A stretch of 64,000 nt of DNA from Blastomussa wellsi (GCA_947652115.1 OX393572.1:14714362-14778361), one strand, 5' to 3'; shown: positions 1-11,636, counted from the stretch's first letter. The notes: generated by a model not told the origin, from the sequence alone. Numbers and translations are program-made.

Positions 1-48
1 CATCGTTCGTGCACTTTGAAAAATTTAGCCTATTTTTTTTTCAAAATC

Positions 49-180
49 GTAATTTCCAATCCGTTTCAATCTTCTCCATCCTCAGCCTTCCTTGTTCCTT
101 TTTGGTGTAGTATCACTCCTTTGGTGTTTTTCTTCACTAGCAAACTATTATTTTTAGGTTTCCTAAATTTTAAGGGCAAT
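49..180. repeat. dispersed repeat family, copy 1 of 3
   Basis: This stretch resembles 47249-47395 and 52709-52830. The shared blocks are a CCATCCTT-rich start, a TTGTTCC/TATTCC segment, a TTTGGTGTTTTTC-like block and a run close to AAACTATTATTT. The other two copies lie in introns of the KLHDC3 gene. I do not recognise the family. Confidence 0.5.
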
Positions 181-188
181 TTAGGTTG

Positions 189-330
189 TCCAAGAGAGCA
201 ATGAAAGAAATAAATCAACATTGAAATGGCATCACCGGAAACTCGGAAAAAATCTGAGTCCCTTTTCCGAGTTTCCGTTGATGTCATTTCAATGTTGCTT
301 TATTTCTTTGAGGTTGGTTGGCTCTTGGAG
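189..330. repeat. foldback element (MITE-like)
   Basis: Arms at about 205-250 and 263-308 are near-perfect inverted copies (AAGAAATAAATCAACATTG against CAATGTTGCTTTATTTCTT). Weaker pairing continues outward to TCCAAGAG / CTCTTGGA. The central loop is about 12 bases. No coding capacity; probably a short non-autonomous DNA element. Confidence 0.6.
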
Positions 331-418
331 TTGGTTTGTCGCATCTTCGATATGCATTAATGTGACTGCGCGATGCAGTTCCAGTCAAGACACACATTTG
401 ACCCTTGATCACCATAGA

Positions 419-485
419 GTCCCCAGTAACTCAGATCCGACTAGATCACTGAGGGTCGTGGGTTCAAATCCCATCTGGGACTCGG
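419..485 (+). other. tRNA-like segment, probably SINE head or tRNA pseudogene
   Basis: There is a good B box and T-arm (GTGGGTTCAAATCCCAT, pol III type), followed by CTGGGACT. That pairs with AGTCCCCAG upstream, with one bulged C, as an acceptor-like stem. The span is only about 63 bases between the stem ends and there is no convincing D-arm, so a functional tRNA is unlikely. Confidence 0.35.
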
Positions 486-917
486 ATGCCATTTCAATGA
501 GGAAAGACTCCACAAGTACAAATTCAATTTTTAAGATTTTAATTTCAATTATTTCACAAAAATACTACTGCTTTATATTATAATTCATTTTATATAATTT
601 TCTTCTGGTTCAGAGTTCAAAGCCGTACCAAGCATGCCGCTGCGATGAAAGTTAACTTTTTGAATTCGTTTCGAAATTGCGATGCTTTTTACCCAAATAA
701 ATTCGTTCTTGATTGTTTATTTAGTTTTTAAAGGTTATGAATATATTGATGTGGTAAATTCAGTTCAAATTTCCTTGATAGCGTTTCCGTCGACGGAATT
801 TCAATCGTTCATTTTTGATTTTAAAAAATTCGGTCAGTTAAAAATGAACTAGAGAAGGCAAAGGCAAATATTTTACTTCGAGGAGCGGGGAGTGTTGAAA
901 AGGACTTGAAGGGAGTT

Positions 918-1206
918 TCTCAAACTCATTAATAATTCATCACGTTAAAACATAGGAAATCAGAACCGTAACCGTGGTTTGGAAATGTGATCTTAATTAG
1001 CATAGATTTTTACGATTTTATTTCTTCGTTTTCTCCGTAGTTTTAGTCTCGATTTAGAAGATATATCAAACACTCGAGACAGTGTTTCATCACATTTCCA
1101 AACACCTTGAAGTTCGTCAAAAATACTCCGCTGCGCGTCGTATTTTCAACTCTCTTCTCGGTGTTTGGAAATGTGATGAAACACTTGTCTCTTGTGTTTG
1201 ATATAT
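918..1206. repeat. foldback repeat family, copy A (partner at 42312)
   Basis: This is a close copy of 42312-42608. It has an internal inverted repeat: GATATATCAAACACTCGAG...TTTCATCACATTTCCAAACACC on one arm and the reverse complement GGTGTTTGGAAATGTGATG...GTTTGATATAT on the other. It keeps several CpGs that are TpG or CpA in the second copy. Confidence 0.75.
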
Positions 1207-1988
1207 TACTTAAATTAGTGGTGCCATAAAAATATAAAGGGACTTAAAATCAGTAGTTTTAGCAAATCAAACCTGCCACAGCTTCACAGTCAGGCTAAAT
1301 ATATACTTCGATCGGTCTTCCTCGGATTTTTTGCAAACAAAAACTGTTTTCTTTTTAATTTCGCTTTAAAACCAGTTGTTTTTCACGCACTTTCAAGGTG
1401 TGTTTGGATAAGCTGGACAATTAAAAGACATGATAATGGTCCGAAATCATCATTAGAGGCTAAGATATTTATTAAGTCAAAAATGAGAAACGCTCGCGCT
1501 ATAATGGACATGTCGATCAATGTCGGAGAAAATAAAATTTTCTTAGTGGGTGAAATCACCCGTGTTGAAAATATTGTTAAGCTATACTTCAGTCAAAACA
1601 AAAGTACCTGTATTTTTGTCTGTTAAGCCTGCGTAGCAATATCATTAATGACAACTGAAAGGCAAAAGAAATTAAAAAAAGGTAGAAAAACACTCCGCTT
1701 TTGACAGCTGTAGAGTGATAATAAAATAGTCCACACCATAACCGTATCGACAGAGCACGCGGCCTTGTTACAGAAACGCGCGAGTGATTTACTGATAAAT
1801 TTTTCGAAGGATCTAACACTCGCCGTTCTGTCATTTAAAACAGGTTTTCAATAAACACTTTTCAGAATTCAGGGCAGAAGGTTTATTCAGTTAAAGCTCC
1901 TCTCTTGATTGATGAGCTATCAAAATACAACTCAAGTTCATTTTCGCCTGAAATAACGGTTGCGGCGACGAAAAAAACATTTTCCCAC

Positions 1989-3125
1989 TTAACACGAAGA
2001 TGTCGTTTGGGTTTCCTCGCTCCGACTCACATCATATACTGAAGAACAAGTCGGTCTTTGTGCCCAGTTAATTTCATTCGTTAAAGGTTTTTCGCGTCGT
2101 TCTTCACTCTTGTTAAAACGAACTCTTTTATTCGCTTGCGAACGCTTATTCGGGCAAAATATCATGCTAAAACGAGGATTTCTCAGTGCGTACATTAGTG
2201 GATTAATGCAAGATGACGCGAAAGCCAAGGAAATGCTGACAACTTTTGTTGTTGAAAAAGACGAATGACGCCCGTTTTCATACAGCTGTGAAGATAAGTA
2301 AAGTGATGTTATGCATAGAGGAAGCCAGCAACAAAGGTGGAGTGCAGCAATTAAAAACAAAGTTCTTGTAGTTTTAATTTCAGCGAAAAAGCGAACAGTA
2401 CTTGTATTTCCAACACCCATAGGTCGAACTCCGTGGAACCCACTCCAAATAGTTTTGGCCATTTTTGCAAATAATGCAACCTTGACAGTCATTGGAAGCA
2501 AAAAGAACATCAGTACGTAAATGATGTTGAGAATTCTTAATGTTTCTGTTTTGTGAGAGCTTAACAAAGAAAAACAGGATAAACCGGTGCCGAAATTTGA
2601 AGTAGAGAAACACCGGGTTGAACTTCCCTCCAGCGATGTCCATAAAATGGCAAAGGTTAAAGCCCAAATACTCGCAGCAAATACCATTTTACTTGTTGTT
2701 TTGGCGGAAATTTTCTTTCTGCCCGAATTATTTATTACGTAGTAACGTTCAAAGGTGAGAAGAGTCAGGGCTAGGCTCGATAGGGACGCAAACAACTCGA
2801 AGGAAAATCCAGTGAAGGCACAAAGCCATTGTTCTCCTTTCGGTGAAGAACTGGTCGATAGTCTTAGATACGGTGGAATGGACATCAGGGCAAAGAGAAG
2901 TTGATTAACCGCCATGTTCACAAAATGTGCGTTAGTTACGGTGTGGAGTTGATAATGCCGTGAAACAATGATGCAGATGGCGCCATTTCCCAAAATACAC
3001 AGAATTAATATGACGATCAGCGAAGTGAAGATTGCTTCAGCAGTTGCTTCGGAGATAGCGCTGCAAGATGACAAATCGGTGCTGTTGTGTTCGAAGACGG
3101 ATATGTTAAAATCCGATCCTTCCAT
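1989..3125 (-). CDS. rhodopsin-class (class A) G protein-coupled receptor, orphan
   Basis: Single-exon seven-transmembrane receptor of 378 aa, expected at the plasma membrane and coupled to heterotrimeric G proteins. TM1 has G46-N47 (1.50). TM2 reads NMAVNQLL (70-77). C102 is the conserved TM3 cysteine, with a likely ECL2 partner at C172 or C184. The DRY-type motif is E126-R127-Y128. TM4 has W154. TM5 has P211. TM6 has C266-W-L-P269. TM7 has N308-P-L-M-Y312. N-glycosylation sequons lie at N7 and N14 in a short N-terminus without a clear signal peptide. A basic, Ser/Thr-rich tail of about 60 residues could be phosphorylated. The odd point is Gln75 at position 2.50, where almost all class A receptors have Asp. 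Intronless class A receptors in large lineage-specific sets are usual in cnidarians. The ligand cannot be inferred. The start fits the normal length before TM1. Confidence 0.93.
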   Translation of the reverse strand: MEGSDFNISVFEHNSTDLSSCSAISEATAEAIFTSLIVILILCILGNGAICIIVSRHYQLHTVTNAHFVNMAVNQLLFALMSIPPYLRLSTSSSPKGEQWLCAFTGFSFELFASLSSLALTLLTFERYYVINNSGRKKISAKTTSKMVFAASIWALTFAILWTSLEGSSTRCFSTSNFGTGLSCFSLLSSHKTETLRILNIIYVLMFFLLPMTVKVALFAKMAKTIWSGFHGVRPMGVGNTSTVRFFAEIKTTRTLFLIAALHLCCWLPLCITSLYLSSQLYENGRHSSFSTTKVVSISLAFASSCINPLMYALRNPRFSMIFCPNKRSQANKRVRFNKSEERREKPLTNEINWAQRPTCSSVYDVSRSEETQTTSSC

Positions 3126-4454
3126 TGGCCCTTCTTTAGCGAAAAAACTCCAGGAAAAAGATCAGCGGTCTTAATTCCTGTCGCAGCGAAGTTCCAGGGT
3201 GAAATTTGCGCTCGCGTCTTAGCAATAATGCATCCATTCAAAAGTACGGTACTATACAACAAGAAATGCGGATGGCTCTCGACCCATCGATCCTTTTATA
3301 CAAACGATTGTACAGCGCGTGGTATTAGACAGCTCCCAAACTTATAATACGACAACGGTGTGCTTGAATATTCTTGCAGCTGTTTTCATAGCTATTCAAA
3401 ATGCAAACTGTTCATCTCCGCGACGGACGAAATTTAAATATTGTGTTCGCCTGTCGAATAAATATAAGTGACGTCAAGATTGAAAAATAGTGTAGAAGAA
3501 TATTGGTGAGTAAACACGATGCGTTTTTGTGTACCTTTCATTTGAAATGAACTCCTGTTGTCTATAAATGCTTGGAAAGATGATTTGCACCCGGCTGCAC
3601 GAAAAAAAAAACAACTGAAACAGAATTTTGGTAATTATCGCTAGCAAAGTGGTTGGAACAAGTCGCTTGCCTGATTTTAATGGAAAGCGAGAATTATAAT
3701 CTTTCTATTTTAGGCAACGATTTTTAAAAATTAGAGATATCCAAGTGCGCGCTGCAAGGTTTGACTCAGTATAGTATTCAAATTGTTTTTTCATACACTG
3801 TTAGTGATCAATAATCACCTGCATCACCAAAACACAAGATCAGCAAAGAAGTTACTTTAAGCTAACATAGAACAAATTATGGAAATGTTTCACTGAGAGT
3901 TGAAGGTACAAAGATGTGTAACGATCTACCTGATGAGAAACGATGAAGCAAAGACTCTCAAAATCATACTTATGTTAAAAAGGAAAATGAAAGCGATCAT
4001 ATTCAGTTAGAAGCCCAACGCATAAGCAAACATGGCCATATTATTTTAAAATATATATAAAATGTAACTATATAGAGGATCCTCTAAGATAAGCTTGAGA
4101 AAACTTGTTGGGATAAGAGAAATGTAATGGAGGATATGTGGCGAACAATAAACTTCAAACTTCCATGTTTTATTTTCAGGGTTTTCTTTAAGCGCCATTG
4201 ACTGATAACCAATTAATATTTTATTACCAGTATATAATTTTTAACTGATCGGGATGATTTTTGACCCTACTTTTAAAACAATCACTCTTTCTGTAATGCT
4301 TTTTTCAATAGCGAGGAAGCCAAGAAAAACAAACAAGAAACCTGGCAAACGATTGATCTTGTTCAATTTTTCTGGTGCTAGAAGAGTTTAAAAATGTGAA
4401 TACAAATTAAAACAGAAAACAAATAAACTTTCGAGCTTTCAAATCCAATCTGTC
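3126..4454. other. upstream region of the GPCR, no gene seen
   Basis: AT-rich sequence without a supportable coding region, RNA gene or clear repeat. It includes the presumed promoter of the minus-strand GPCR just above 3125. I could not identify a convincing TATA box or transcription start. Confidence 0.5.
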
Positions 4455-4548
4455 AAGCACAAAAGTGGGCTCGATAAACCGTATGATCTGCAAACATACG
4501 AAATTTTCACGATCATATCAAAGCTGCAACATTTTTCCTCGCGAAATT

Positions 4549-4895
4549 TCTAAGGGAAGTGGTCAAAACTACTACACTCGAACAGGACCCACCAAAGCAC
4601 AAAATAGCTGGTGGTCTCTGCCTGCACCCCCTTGCGTAACGTCAAAAGATTGTGTCTTTATTGCATAGCCACCCCTCTATCCAGCAGTAAAAAATTACAG
4701 TGGGATTCAAACCTTACTTTTCTTTTTTATCTAGTAATGCCAACTCTTGCCAGCTGAATATTTCTGTGTCAACTCAAATTTAACTGCCAATAAAATGTTG
4801 CTGGTAGGGTTCGAAGATAGGTGGTGTCTTTGACAACCCCCCCTCCTACCCCAAAGGTGGGTCCTGCTCGAGTATAGTAGTTTTGACCAGTTCCC
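4549..4895. repeat. inverted repeat (long-loop foldback)
   Basis: Bases near 4549-4600 (CTAAGGGAAGTGGTCAAAAC then ACTCGAACAGGACCCACC) recur inverted at about 4852-4895 (GGTGGGTCCTGCTCGAG then GTTTTGACCAGTTCCCTAAG). The loop of about 250 bases has no coding capacity. It could be two opposed copies of one repeat or a single foldback element. Confidence 0.55.
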
Positions 4896-5224
4896 TAAGA
4901 GGGTCCTGAAGGGGGTGGGATGGGGGTGGAGGTGGGAAGGGGGATTCCAATTCCATTTCCCAGTCCAATTTTGTTCCAAATCCTACTTCCCAGTGTTCAA
5001 ATCTCATTTCCGTTAGTAGAATTCAGAAAAAAACTAGCGTTATACATACTTCGTAATCACTTCAAAATTGGAGCAAGAGACGCAACAATTCACTAAGATT
5101 TGTGAAGATCTTCTGAAGACGAGAGGATCCATTTAGACTGTACTGAAACATTCAAGTGGAAAACTTACGGCACAATAATTGGATGACGATTTTTCATATC
5201 CGACCGTTCGCTTGAGAGCATTTA

Positions 5225-5637
5225 CCGTCCGCACTAGGCGAATTTTTGTTTGTTTTGCAAAAATATCTGTCATCAGTTCCGGTTTTCAAATGTGGACGGC
5301 AACTTTTTTCCTACCAAATTTTGTCAAGCCGTAACAAACTTCAAAGCTACCGTCGTCTCGCTCCGAGGCAAGACAAATTTTTGTCAAGCGTTAAAACTGA
5401 CAAATTTTTCAATTTGCGCGAAGTGAAAGGAAGGAAAACGTCAATCCAAAAGTTTTTGTCTCGCTTTTCAAAGAGATTATCTGTCTTCGATTTCAAGGTG
5501 ATTGACACTCTGTGTTTATGGAATAATTTGGTGTTTTCAAGTGCGTACACTATAACCAAACTGAAAATTTGGTAGAGACAAACTTTGTCGAGATTTTTGG
5601 TTGCGCCAAACAAAATTTGTCAGCCAAGTGCGGACAG
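5225..5637. mobile_element. MITE with TA target duplication
   Basis: This 413-bp element has imperfect terminal inverted repeats: left CCGTCCGCACTAGGCG, right (inverted) CTGTCCGCACTTGGCTG, both running on to a shared TTTTGTTTG block. It is flanked by TA on each side (5223-5224 and 5638-5639), as expected for Tc1/mariner-like transposition. The open frame inside (5246-5575) resembles no transposase and reads through both TIR regions. Confidence 0.65.
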
Positions 5638-5963
5638 TACCCTTCGTGCTGGCTAAACATGCTAAAAACTGGATGAACAAGGCGCTTGAACAATTTTCTG
5701 GCGTTTCTTCGATCCAGGAAATATGAGTGACGTCTCGCCTGGTCATGGTTGGAAAATATCCCAATTTTGACTTTTTTCCCCAAATCTCAGTGGTCAAATC
5801 CCAGTCACCCGAATCCCATTTTCATGATTTCCCAGTGGCAAAAACAGTCCAATCCCAGTTCTCATTTTACCCCTTTCAGAAACCTCTTATAAGTACTATT
5901 TTAAAGCAATTCGTTAATCTAATCCCCGCGAAACCACAAACCCATTAGGACATTAATAATGGA

Positions 5964-6098
5964 AATTGAACTGAGTGGAGTGCAATTTGGTCTGAAATCA
6001 TACGCGTGATTTCAAAATCGAACGAGCGCGCAGCGCGAGTTCGATTTGAAATCACAAGTATGATTTCAGACCAAAATTGCACGACCCGAAGTTCAATT
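5964..6098. repeat. near-perfect foldback element
   Basis: The arms are about 60 bp each and fold around the GC-rich centre GAGCGCGCAGCGCGAG (~6024-6039). The left arm has CAATTTGGTCTGAAATCAT and the right has ATGATTTCAGACCAAAATTG. The outer ends are ATTGAACT and AGTTCAAT. This is typical of MITEs. Confidence 0.75.
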
Positions 6099-6133
6099 AC
6101 CACTTTATTAAATCCATTTTGAAATCGCACAAT

Positions 6134-6244
6134 TTGATTTTGATTTTGATTTTTTTTTTTGATTTTTTTTTTTGATTTTTTTTTTTTTTTGATTTTGATT
6201 TTGATTTTGATTTTGATTTTTGATTTTTTTTTTGATTTTTTTTC
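6134..6244. repeat. (GATTTT)n simple repeat
   Basis: Irregular runs of GATTTT and GA(T)n fill about 110 bases. Read on the minus strand they give a spurious Lys/Ile-rich open frame. Confidence 0.9.
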
Positions 6245-7799
6245 TGATTGGTTGTTTTGTTTTACTGTTTCATTCTCATTGGTTGAGAAAAAGATGCGAT
6301 TTAGAGCAAAAGATAGTGCGATTTGGGAATAAATCGCACTGCTGAGAGCCAATCACATTGCAAGGATAACCAGTGATTTCAAAATGGAGTTAATAAAGTC
6401 TGTTATCCTATCTTTGTGCTGATATATTCATTCGGAGTGTTATTAAAATCGTGATAAATGCGACCACTTACAAGTGGCAAAATTTGTTTTCGGGGAATTA
6501 AACAGATTCTGATTCATTTGAAGTTTCGGCTGCATGATCCCGAGTTGCCACCTGGAATTGTACGTTCGACAATCAATTGTGGGTGTTTTGAACGTGCGCG
6601 GCCGCTGCGCCTAGATGTTTTTATATGTAGGTTTATATTTTCAGTAATATTGATCAGTAAAAACACCTACGATAAAAGCCAATACTAACCCAAGTGCGTT
6701 CAGTTTTGATTCAGACTTCAGACTTCAGACAAACCCAAACAATAAAAACCGACCTTTGCCCTATGAATCAACTCTAACCCTTCACCAACTACTAAAACTG
6801 CCAGGTGGCATGTAAATTATAAGCCTCTTGTTAGCTTGGCTAGAAATAAAAAAACAATAACTTATTATGGTGTCGTGTTTTTACTCATTTCTTATAACAA
6901 ACTTCCGCTACATAAAGGCCACCTTAAGAAAATACAAACACGCCCCCAGCGATCAGTTGGTCATACGGCATGGCCTCGGGAAGATGCCGACAGCTGCTTT
7001 CAATTATTATTATTATTATTTTTTTGTTGTTTTCAACAAGCCCGCGGCTCTCCGGATTTGCGTCAGGGATCAAGACTTCTGGCTATTCGTGTCCCCAGAA
7101 CTCTTGATGACCTCTTGCTGATCCCAATTTTTCATGCATGCGTTCTCGTCAATCACTTAAGATGGGGGTTCACAAGGCTGCTTTTATGCACTTAACAAGG
7201 GCTTAGCGCAGATATCTCGTTCAAGCAATACAAAATGTCTGTGCTCATTTCATAAATCTATTATATATGTTTTGGGGTTTTCTGAAAAAATTAAATGTTC
7301 AAGGTTTAACGTAGTTTTAAAAATTGCACCTGGGGTGCTCTTTTGTGGGGGTCAACTGTCTGGTGGCGTTAAAAGTAATTGTTCTTTTTCAATTCCTTCT
7401 TAAAGGGTCGCAAATCAGTTTTTTTAAATTGTTAGACCATGCACAGCAGGCTATGTTATTTGTAATGTTTGTCACCACTGTTTGTTTTCTTTTCTTTTCT
7501 TGGTTCTTCTTGTTTTCATCTTATTTTATTTTTGTTTGTCTCTTCTCTTTGCCTTGGGGATCAATGTACAGCTATAATTTTCAGAATAGACGCTAAGGAC
7601 TTGCTCGATTTCAGAGCGCGGAAAGACCCGGAAAATTAAAGGGTATGAGTTGTACGCGATGTACGCCTCATAGAAAGCATTACCCTGGTGCTGACCAAAA
7701 GGATCGCGGCCTCTGGGAACGAGACCCTGGCTACTGGATACTAGAGCTCAGTACTTTTCAGTCAAAATCTTTGAAAGGCCTCATTGGTATAAATGCAAA
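6245..7799. other. intergenic region upstream of MTHFSD-like gene
   Basis: No supportable gene. It contains a short ATT run near 7004-7020 and presumably the promoter and 5' UTR of the plus-strand gene starting at 7800. An out-of-frame ATG at 7793 sits seven bases upstream of the chosen start. Confidence 0.5.
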
Positions 7800-9295
7800 A
7801 TGAGCGCTCGAGCAGCAAATTCAATAACAAAGGCTGCAATACGACAGCATATATGGGACCACATAGAGAAGAACGACCTGGCGAATTTTCCACGGCCAGT
7901 TCACCACAGAATCCCAAATTTTAAGGGGGCGAATACAGCGGGAGAAAAAGTTGTTTCCATGGATGTATTCAAGAAGGCCAGGACTGTGAAGGTTAACCCA
8001 GATAAGCCGCAAGAATGGGTGAGGTACAAGGCACTAGAAGAAAAGAAAATTCTTTTGGTTCCCACACCAAGGTTGAAAACTGGATTATTTAATCGTATCG
8101 TCCCTCCACCGGGTGCTAATACCGTAATGCTAAAACGATGTGCGACTAGGGAAGGTATTACTAACTATAGCACTGCTGTCGGACTGGAACATAAAGTCAA
8201 CATTGATCTTATTGTCGTTGGATCTGTGGCCGTGTCCCCAAAAGGTAGGGGCTGTTACATGTTTACCTTTAAAGGTCCTGTTATATACCTAATGGTTATA
8301 TGCCTAATGGTGTGTTGTCATGTCTTGTAAAAGAATTGAAACCTTGAAAGATGACTTTAATGGTTAGAGCAAGGTCAAGAGTGGAAAGGTCTGGCAAAGT
8401 ATTCAGTCGTCATTGTTTGCACATGAATGGATGAATGAACAAAGTTTCAGCTGGTACAAAGTAATTTTCTTTGATGTCCTTCCAATAGGCTATCGGATTG
8501 GTAAGGGCGAGGGATACGCTGACATGGAATATGCCATGATGGTTACCATGGGAGCTGTCAATCAAGACACTGTGGTAGTCTCAACTGTCCATAACTGCCA
8601 GGTGGTTGACATTCCAGATGAAATTATTGATGAACATGATCTCATGGTATGTTAAAGGTTAGATTTTGATAACCCTCAACCACCTTGTCCTTGGGAGGTG
8701 CATTGATCTACTGTAATGGTTAGTGTGCTGGACTCCGGATCGGACAGTCTAGGCTCAAGCCCTGGCCAGTCATAACAAAACTGATTTACAATTACAAAAG
8801 TTGACAGTTGCTTGTGATAAAACATTGTTCGTGGCTTGTCTGATACAGTGCTTCCGTCTTCCCTGCTAAGGGACTCTTCAGAGACCTTTCTACTCAGCAG
8901 CAAAATGTTTCTGTTTGCTACTGCAACAAAATAATTATGACAGCAATCTCACGTTATGTCGCATAAGGATTCCCGACAGCACAAATTCACGAGTTAAATT
9001 GAAGATAGAAGTTGACAGTTATTTGCGATAGCACATTGTTAGTGGCTAGTCTGATGCAATGTTTGTACGCAATAGTAATTATTATTGACATAGCAGTGAC
9101 GTTATTATTTTTGTTTATCAGGTAGATTACATTGTCACTCCCTCAAAGGTAATCACCTGCGAAGGTGATCGCCGGAGACCAACTGGAATACAGTGGCCAA
9201 AAGTCACACCTCAGATGTTGAAAGAGATCCCAGTCTTGAAAAATCTAAGAGAAAAGGAAAGAAGGCTTGGAAAAGATGTCTCATTGAAGGAGTAA
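7800..9295 (+). CDS. MTHFSD: methenyltetrahydrofolate synthase domain-containing protein (MTHFSD-like), 3 exons
   Basis: Exons 7800-8244, 8489-8646 and 9122-9295 join in phase (donors AAAG/GTAGGG and CATG/GTATGT, acceptors AATAG and ATCAG) to give 258 aa. The product resembles the 5-formyltetrahydrofolate cyclo-ligase-like domain of animal MTHFSD. N-terminal hallmarks are [15 protein letters not shown] and [12 protein letters not shown], then [15 protein letters not shown]. The glycine-rich motif G153-KGEGYAD160 spans the exon 2 start. Next come CQVVDIPDE and the [11 protein letters not shown] block in exon 3. In the enzyme family this fold binds folate and ATP, but activity in MTHFSD is not established. 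As I recall, the vertebrate protein is about 380 aa with a C-terminal RRM. This model stops at the end of the cyclo-ligase domain. The terminal GAG TAA overlaps a weak donor (GA/GTAATT), so a spliced extension is possible but no RRM exon was found. It is convergent with HIF-alpha. Confidence 0.92.
8695..8790 (+). repeat. tRNA-derived SINE fragment in MTHFSD intron 2
   Basis: The A-box-like run TAATGGTTAGTGTGCTGGAC is followed by GGCTCAAGCCCTGGCCAGTC as a decayed B box. The same module recurs at 44690-44760 and, inverted, at 11700-11768 and 28510-28560. Confidence 0.6.
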
Positions 9296-10730
9296 TTTTG
9301 TATAGGATTCTGCAACAAAGGTACCATACATTCTGACGTGGAAAAATGTCATAATTCCTGGGCTTACATGTATTTTACTAACTTCATAAGGGGTTTTGGC
9401 TAGGCTCTAGATTTCCCCAGAGTTGTTTCTTGAGCCTGGTTCGGCAGACCTCTGGTGCATTGTGCTTGCTTTCATGCTTCAACCTCACTTTCGCCTTTCG
9501 CACTCAACTTGAGCTCAACTTGTACAATGTAAGAAAGTCTAGCTTGGCTCATGGCTGGGAGAGCTATATCACAAGGGACTTGCAAGTGGAACAAAGAATA
9601 GTTTGGAAACTTATTTATCTTTTGATGCAAAATGTTCTGTGGAGATGTTGGTAGGCTAATACTGATGGGGAGGTATCTAATACTGACCTTCAGATCAGAG
9701 TACAAGTACGACATCAAGGATAATTACGGCTTTCAAATTTCAGTCCATTTACGTTCCCAGAGCCCTCACTCCTCCCTGTTGCTGATCAGTTGGAAAGGAG
9801 ATGATAGGTTGTTGTTAAATGTGACAAGGATAAAGATAGATTAACTAAATAAGAAGAACTTATTTAATGTTGAAAACGTACCTGGAGTGGTTTCCCAATC
9901 TTCCAAGCCAGTGGCTCAATGTAAAAACCACTTGACGTCTTGCTAAATCTTAACTATACATGTACTGTAGTACTAGTAATATAATTTTACTGTGATGTCG
10001 AGAGACCGATGCAGAAACAGCACCAATAAGCTCATAAAAGCACATTGCTTTCCTCTTGACACGATACCAAAACATTTGTGACACCAATGCATACTTCCAC
10101 AAGGTGATAAACTTATTTGACATAGCAATCAATCAAAGAAAAATATCAAATGTAATGATCGTTTGTTTGCCAGTCCCATCCTCCACCATCATTCGCCACT
10201 GAAATACTCTGATGTTGAAAATACATTAGTAAACATGTGGGTATTCAAGAAGTGGAAACTATTTCCCAGCTCGGGAAAAGGAACCAATGGTGATTATAGG
10301 TATGAAGAAGGGAAAGAAGTAAATAAAAAATAAAAACACATTTAAACGTATAAACATGATTGTACAGTTCATTCAGTGGCACCCTGTGAAATTCACTTTT
10401 TTTGTGGCACTGGTCCCGCAAACTCTACATTACTCAGATGAGAGCTAACTTGTGCCAAAGTGGTGGAGGATAAAGAGATGTATAAAGCAGATCTTACCCT
10501 GATATCGACAAAAAGGAAATAAAAGGTTCAGTGGTAAATAAAAATAAATACAAGGGATTTATATAGCAGACAACAAGTGCTCTCAAATTTAATCAGGGCA
10601 ATTCAAGTTTTTGTAAAAATGTTTCCAAGCCTAATTCCTAAACAGACCAATGCAGCTATGTTCCAAGGTGATTCCCTCAGACATAGAAAGTCTTTGTCAA
10701 AACTTGATTTCTTTATTTGTTTGTTATAAT

Positions 10731-10790
10731 CACAATAACAACAACAACAACAACAATAATAATAATAATATTAATGATAATAATAATATT
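10731..10790. repeat. (CAA)n/(AAT)n microsatellite
   Basis: CAACAACAACAA runs into AATAATAATAAT with interruptions. Confidence 0.85.
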
Positions 10791-11245
10791 TTTAATATGG
10801 TGGTGCCTTAGATAGAGTGAAACAAACAAAGAATCATTCTCAACTCAAGTTATGGTACTCTCAGCCGCCAATGGGAGTTGAACCCATGACCTTCAACCAA
10901 TCTATAGATGAAGTGATTATTTACATGTATCTATGTTATTGTATACAGTGCAGTACACAGCACAGTTATGTTTTAGGTCAAATAAATTTGTCTGCAGGCA
11001 TTTTTTTCAAACTAGGTAATTTTTTAATGTTGTTTTTATTTTACTTTTATATGTAATTATAAAAAAGTGATCCATCTCTCTCCCAATACCTCTCATCCCT
11101 CTGCCCCCTACTCAACCCTCCCCCCCTCCCAGCCTACATGATCTGTTTACCCAAAGGGAAAAGTTAAAAAAATACCTGGGTTAAAAACAATTGCACCTGA
11201 ATCTAAATTTTACCTGCAACATATGCATTAATCACTTTGCAGTAG

Positions 11246-11580
11246 TTACTTGCTAGTAATATAGCTTTCAACTGAACAGTCGCACACTAGGCTTTCATCC
11301 ACAGACTTAACGTAATAAACAGTACCACATGAGAGTACTGCACAATAGCTTTCACTTGAATGGCCACACACTAGGGTTTCATGCACAGACTTAAAAGTTA
11401 GAACCACCTTGTATAGCATAATAAAAAGGACCACATGAAAGTACTGCTCAATAGCTTTTATTTGGGAGGTCACACATTAGGGTTTCATCCACAGACTTAA
11501 AAGTTAGAACCACCTTGTACAGCATAATAAACAGCACCACATGAAAGTACTGCTCAATAGCTTTCATTTGAATGGTCATA
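11246..11580. repeat. ~107-bp tandem repeat, three copies
   Basis: Three head-to-tail units each carry GGGTTTCATCCACAGACTTA (or one-base variants), then AAAGTTAGAACCACCTTGTA and ACCACATGAAAGTACTGC. The first unit lacks about 24 bases in the middle. A decayed unit lies near 12320-12400, and inverted partial units lie in HIF-alpha intron 5 (18100-18260). Confidence 0.8.
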
Positions 11581-11636
11581 CACTAGTCCATCATTAGGTT
11601 CCTTCTAGCTAGCATTAAACTCTTTGGTACCCTTTT

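Larger units (their letters stand above)
1..1988. other. gene-free region with dispersed repeats
   Basis: I see no supportable gene here. The short open frames are not conserved-looking. The stretch holds a dispersed repeat copy (about 49-180), a foldback element (189-330), a tRNA-like segment (419-485) and one copy of a foldback repeat family (918-1206), all listed separately. It lies downstream of the minus-strand GPCR. Confidence 0.6.

Noticed and set aside
419..485. Functional tRNA gene
   Set aside because: T-arm and acceptor-like stem are good, but the span is too short and the D-arm is missing.
5246..5575. 109-aa plus-strand frame
   Set aside because: Lies wholly within a MITE and runs between its inverted ends. 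No transposase or other motif.
5945..6352. Lys/Ile-rich 135-aa frame on the minus strand
   Set aside because: It is the translation of the (GATTTT)n tract and part of a foldback element.
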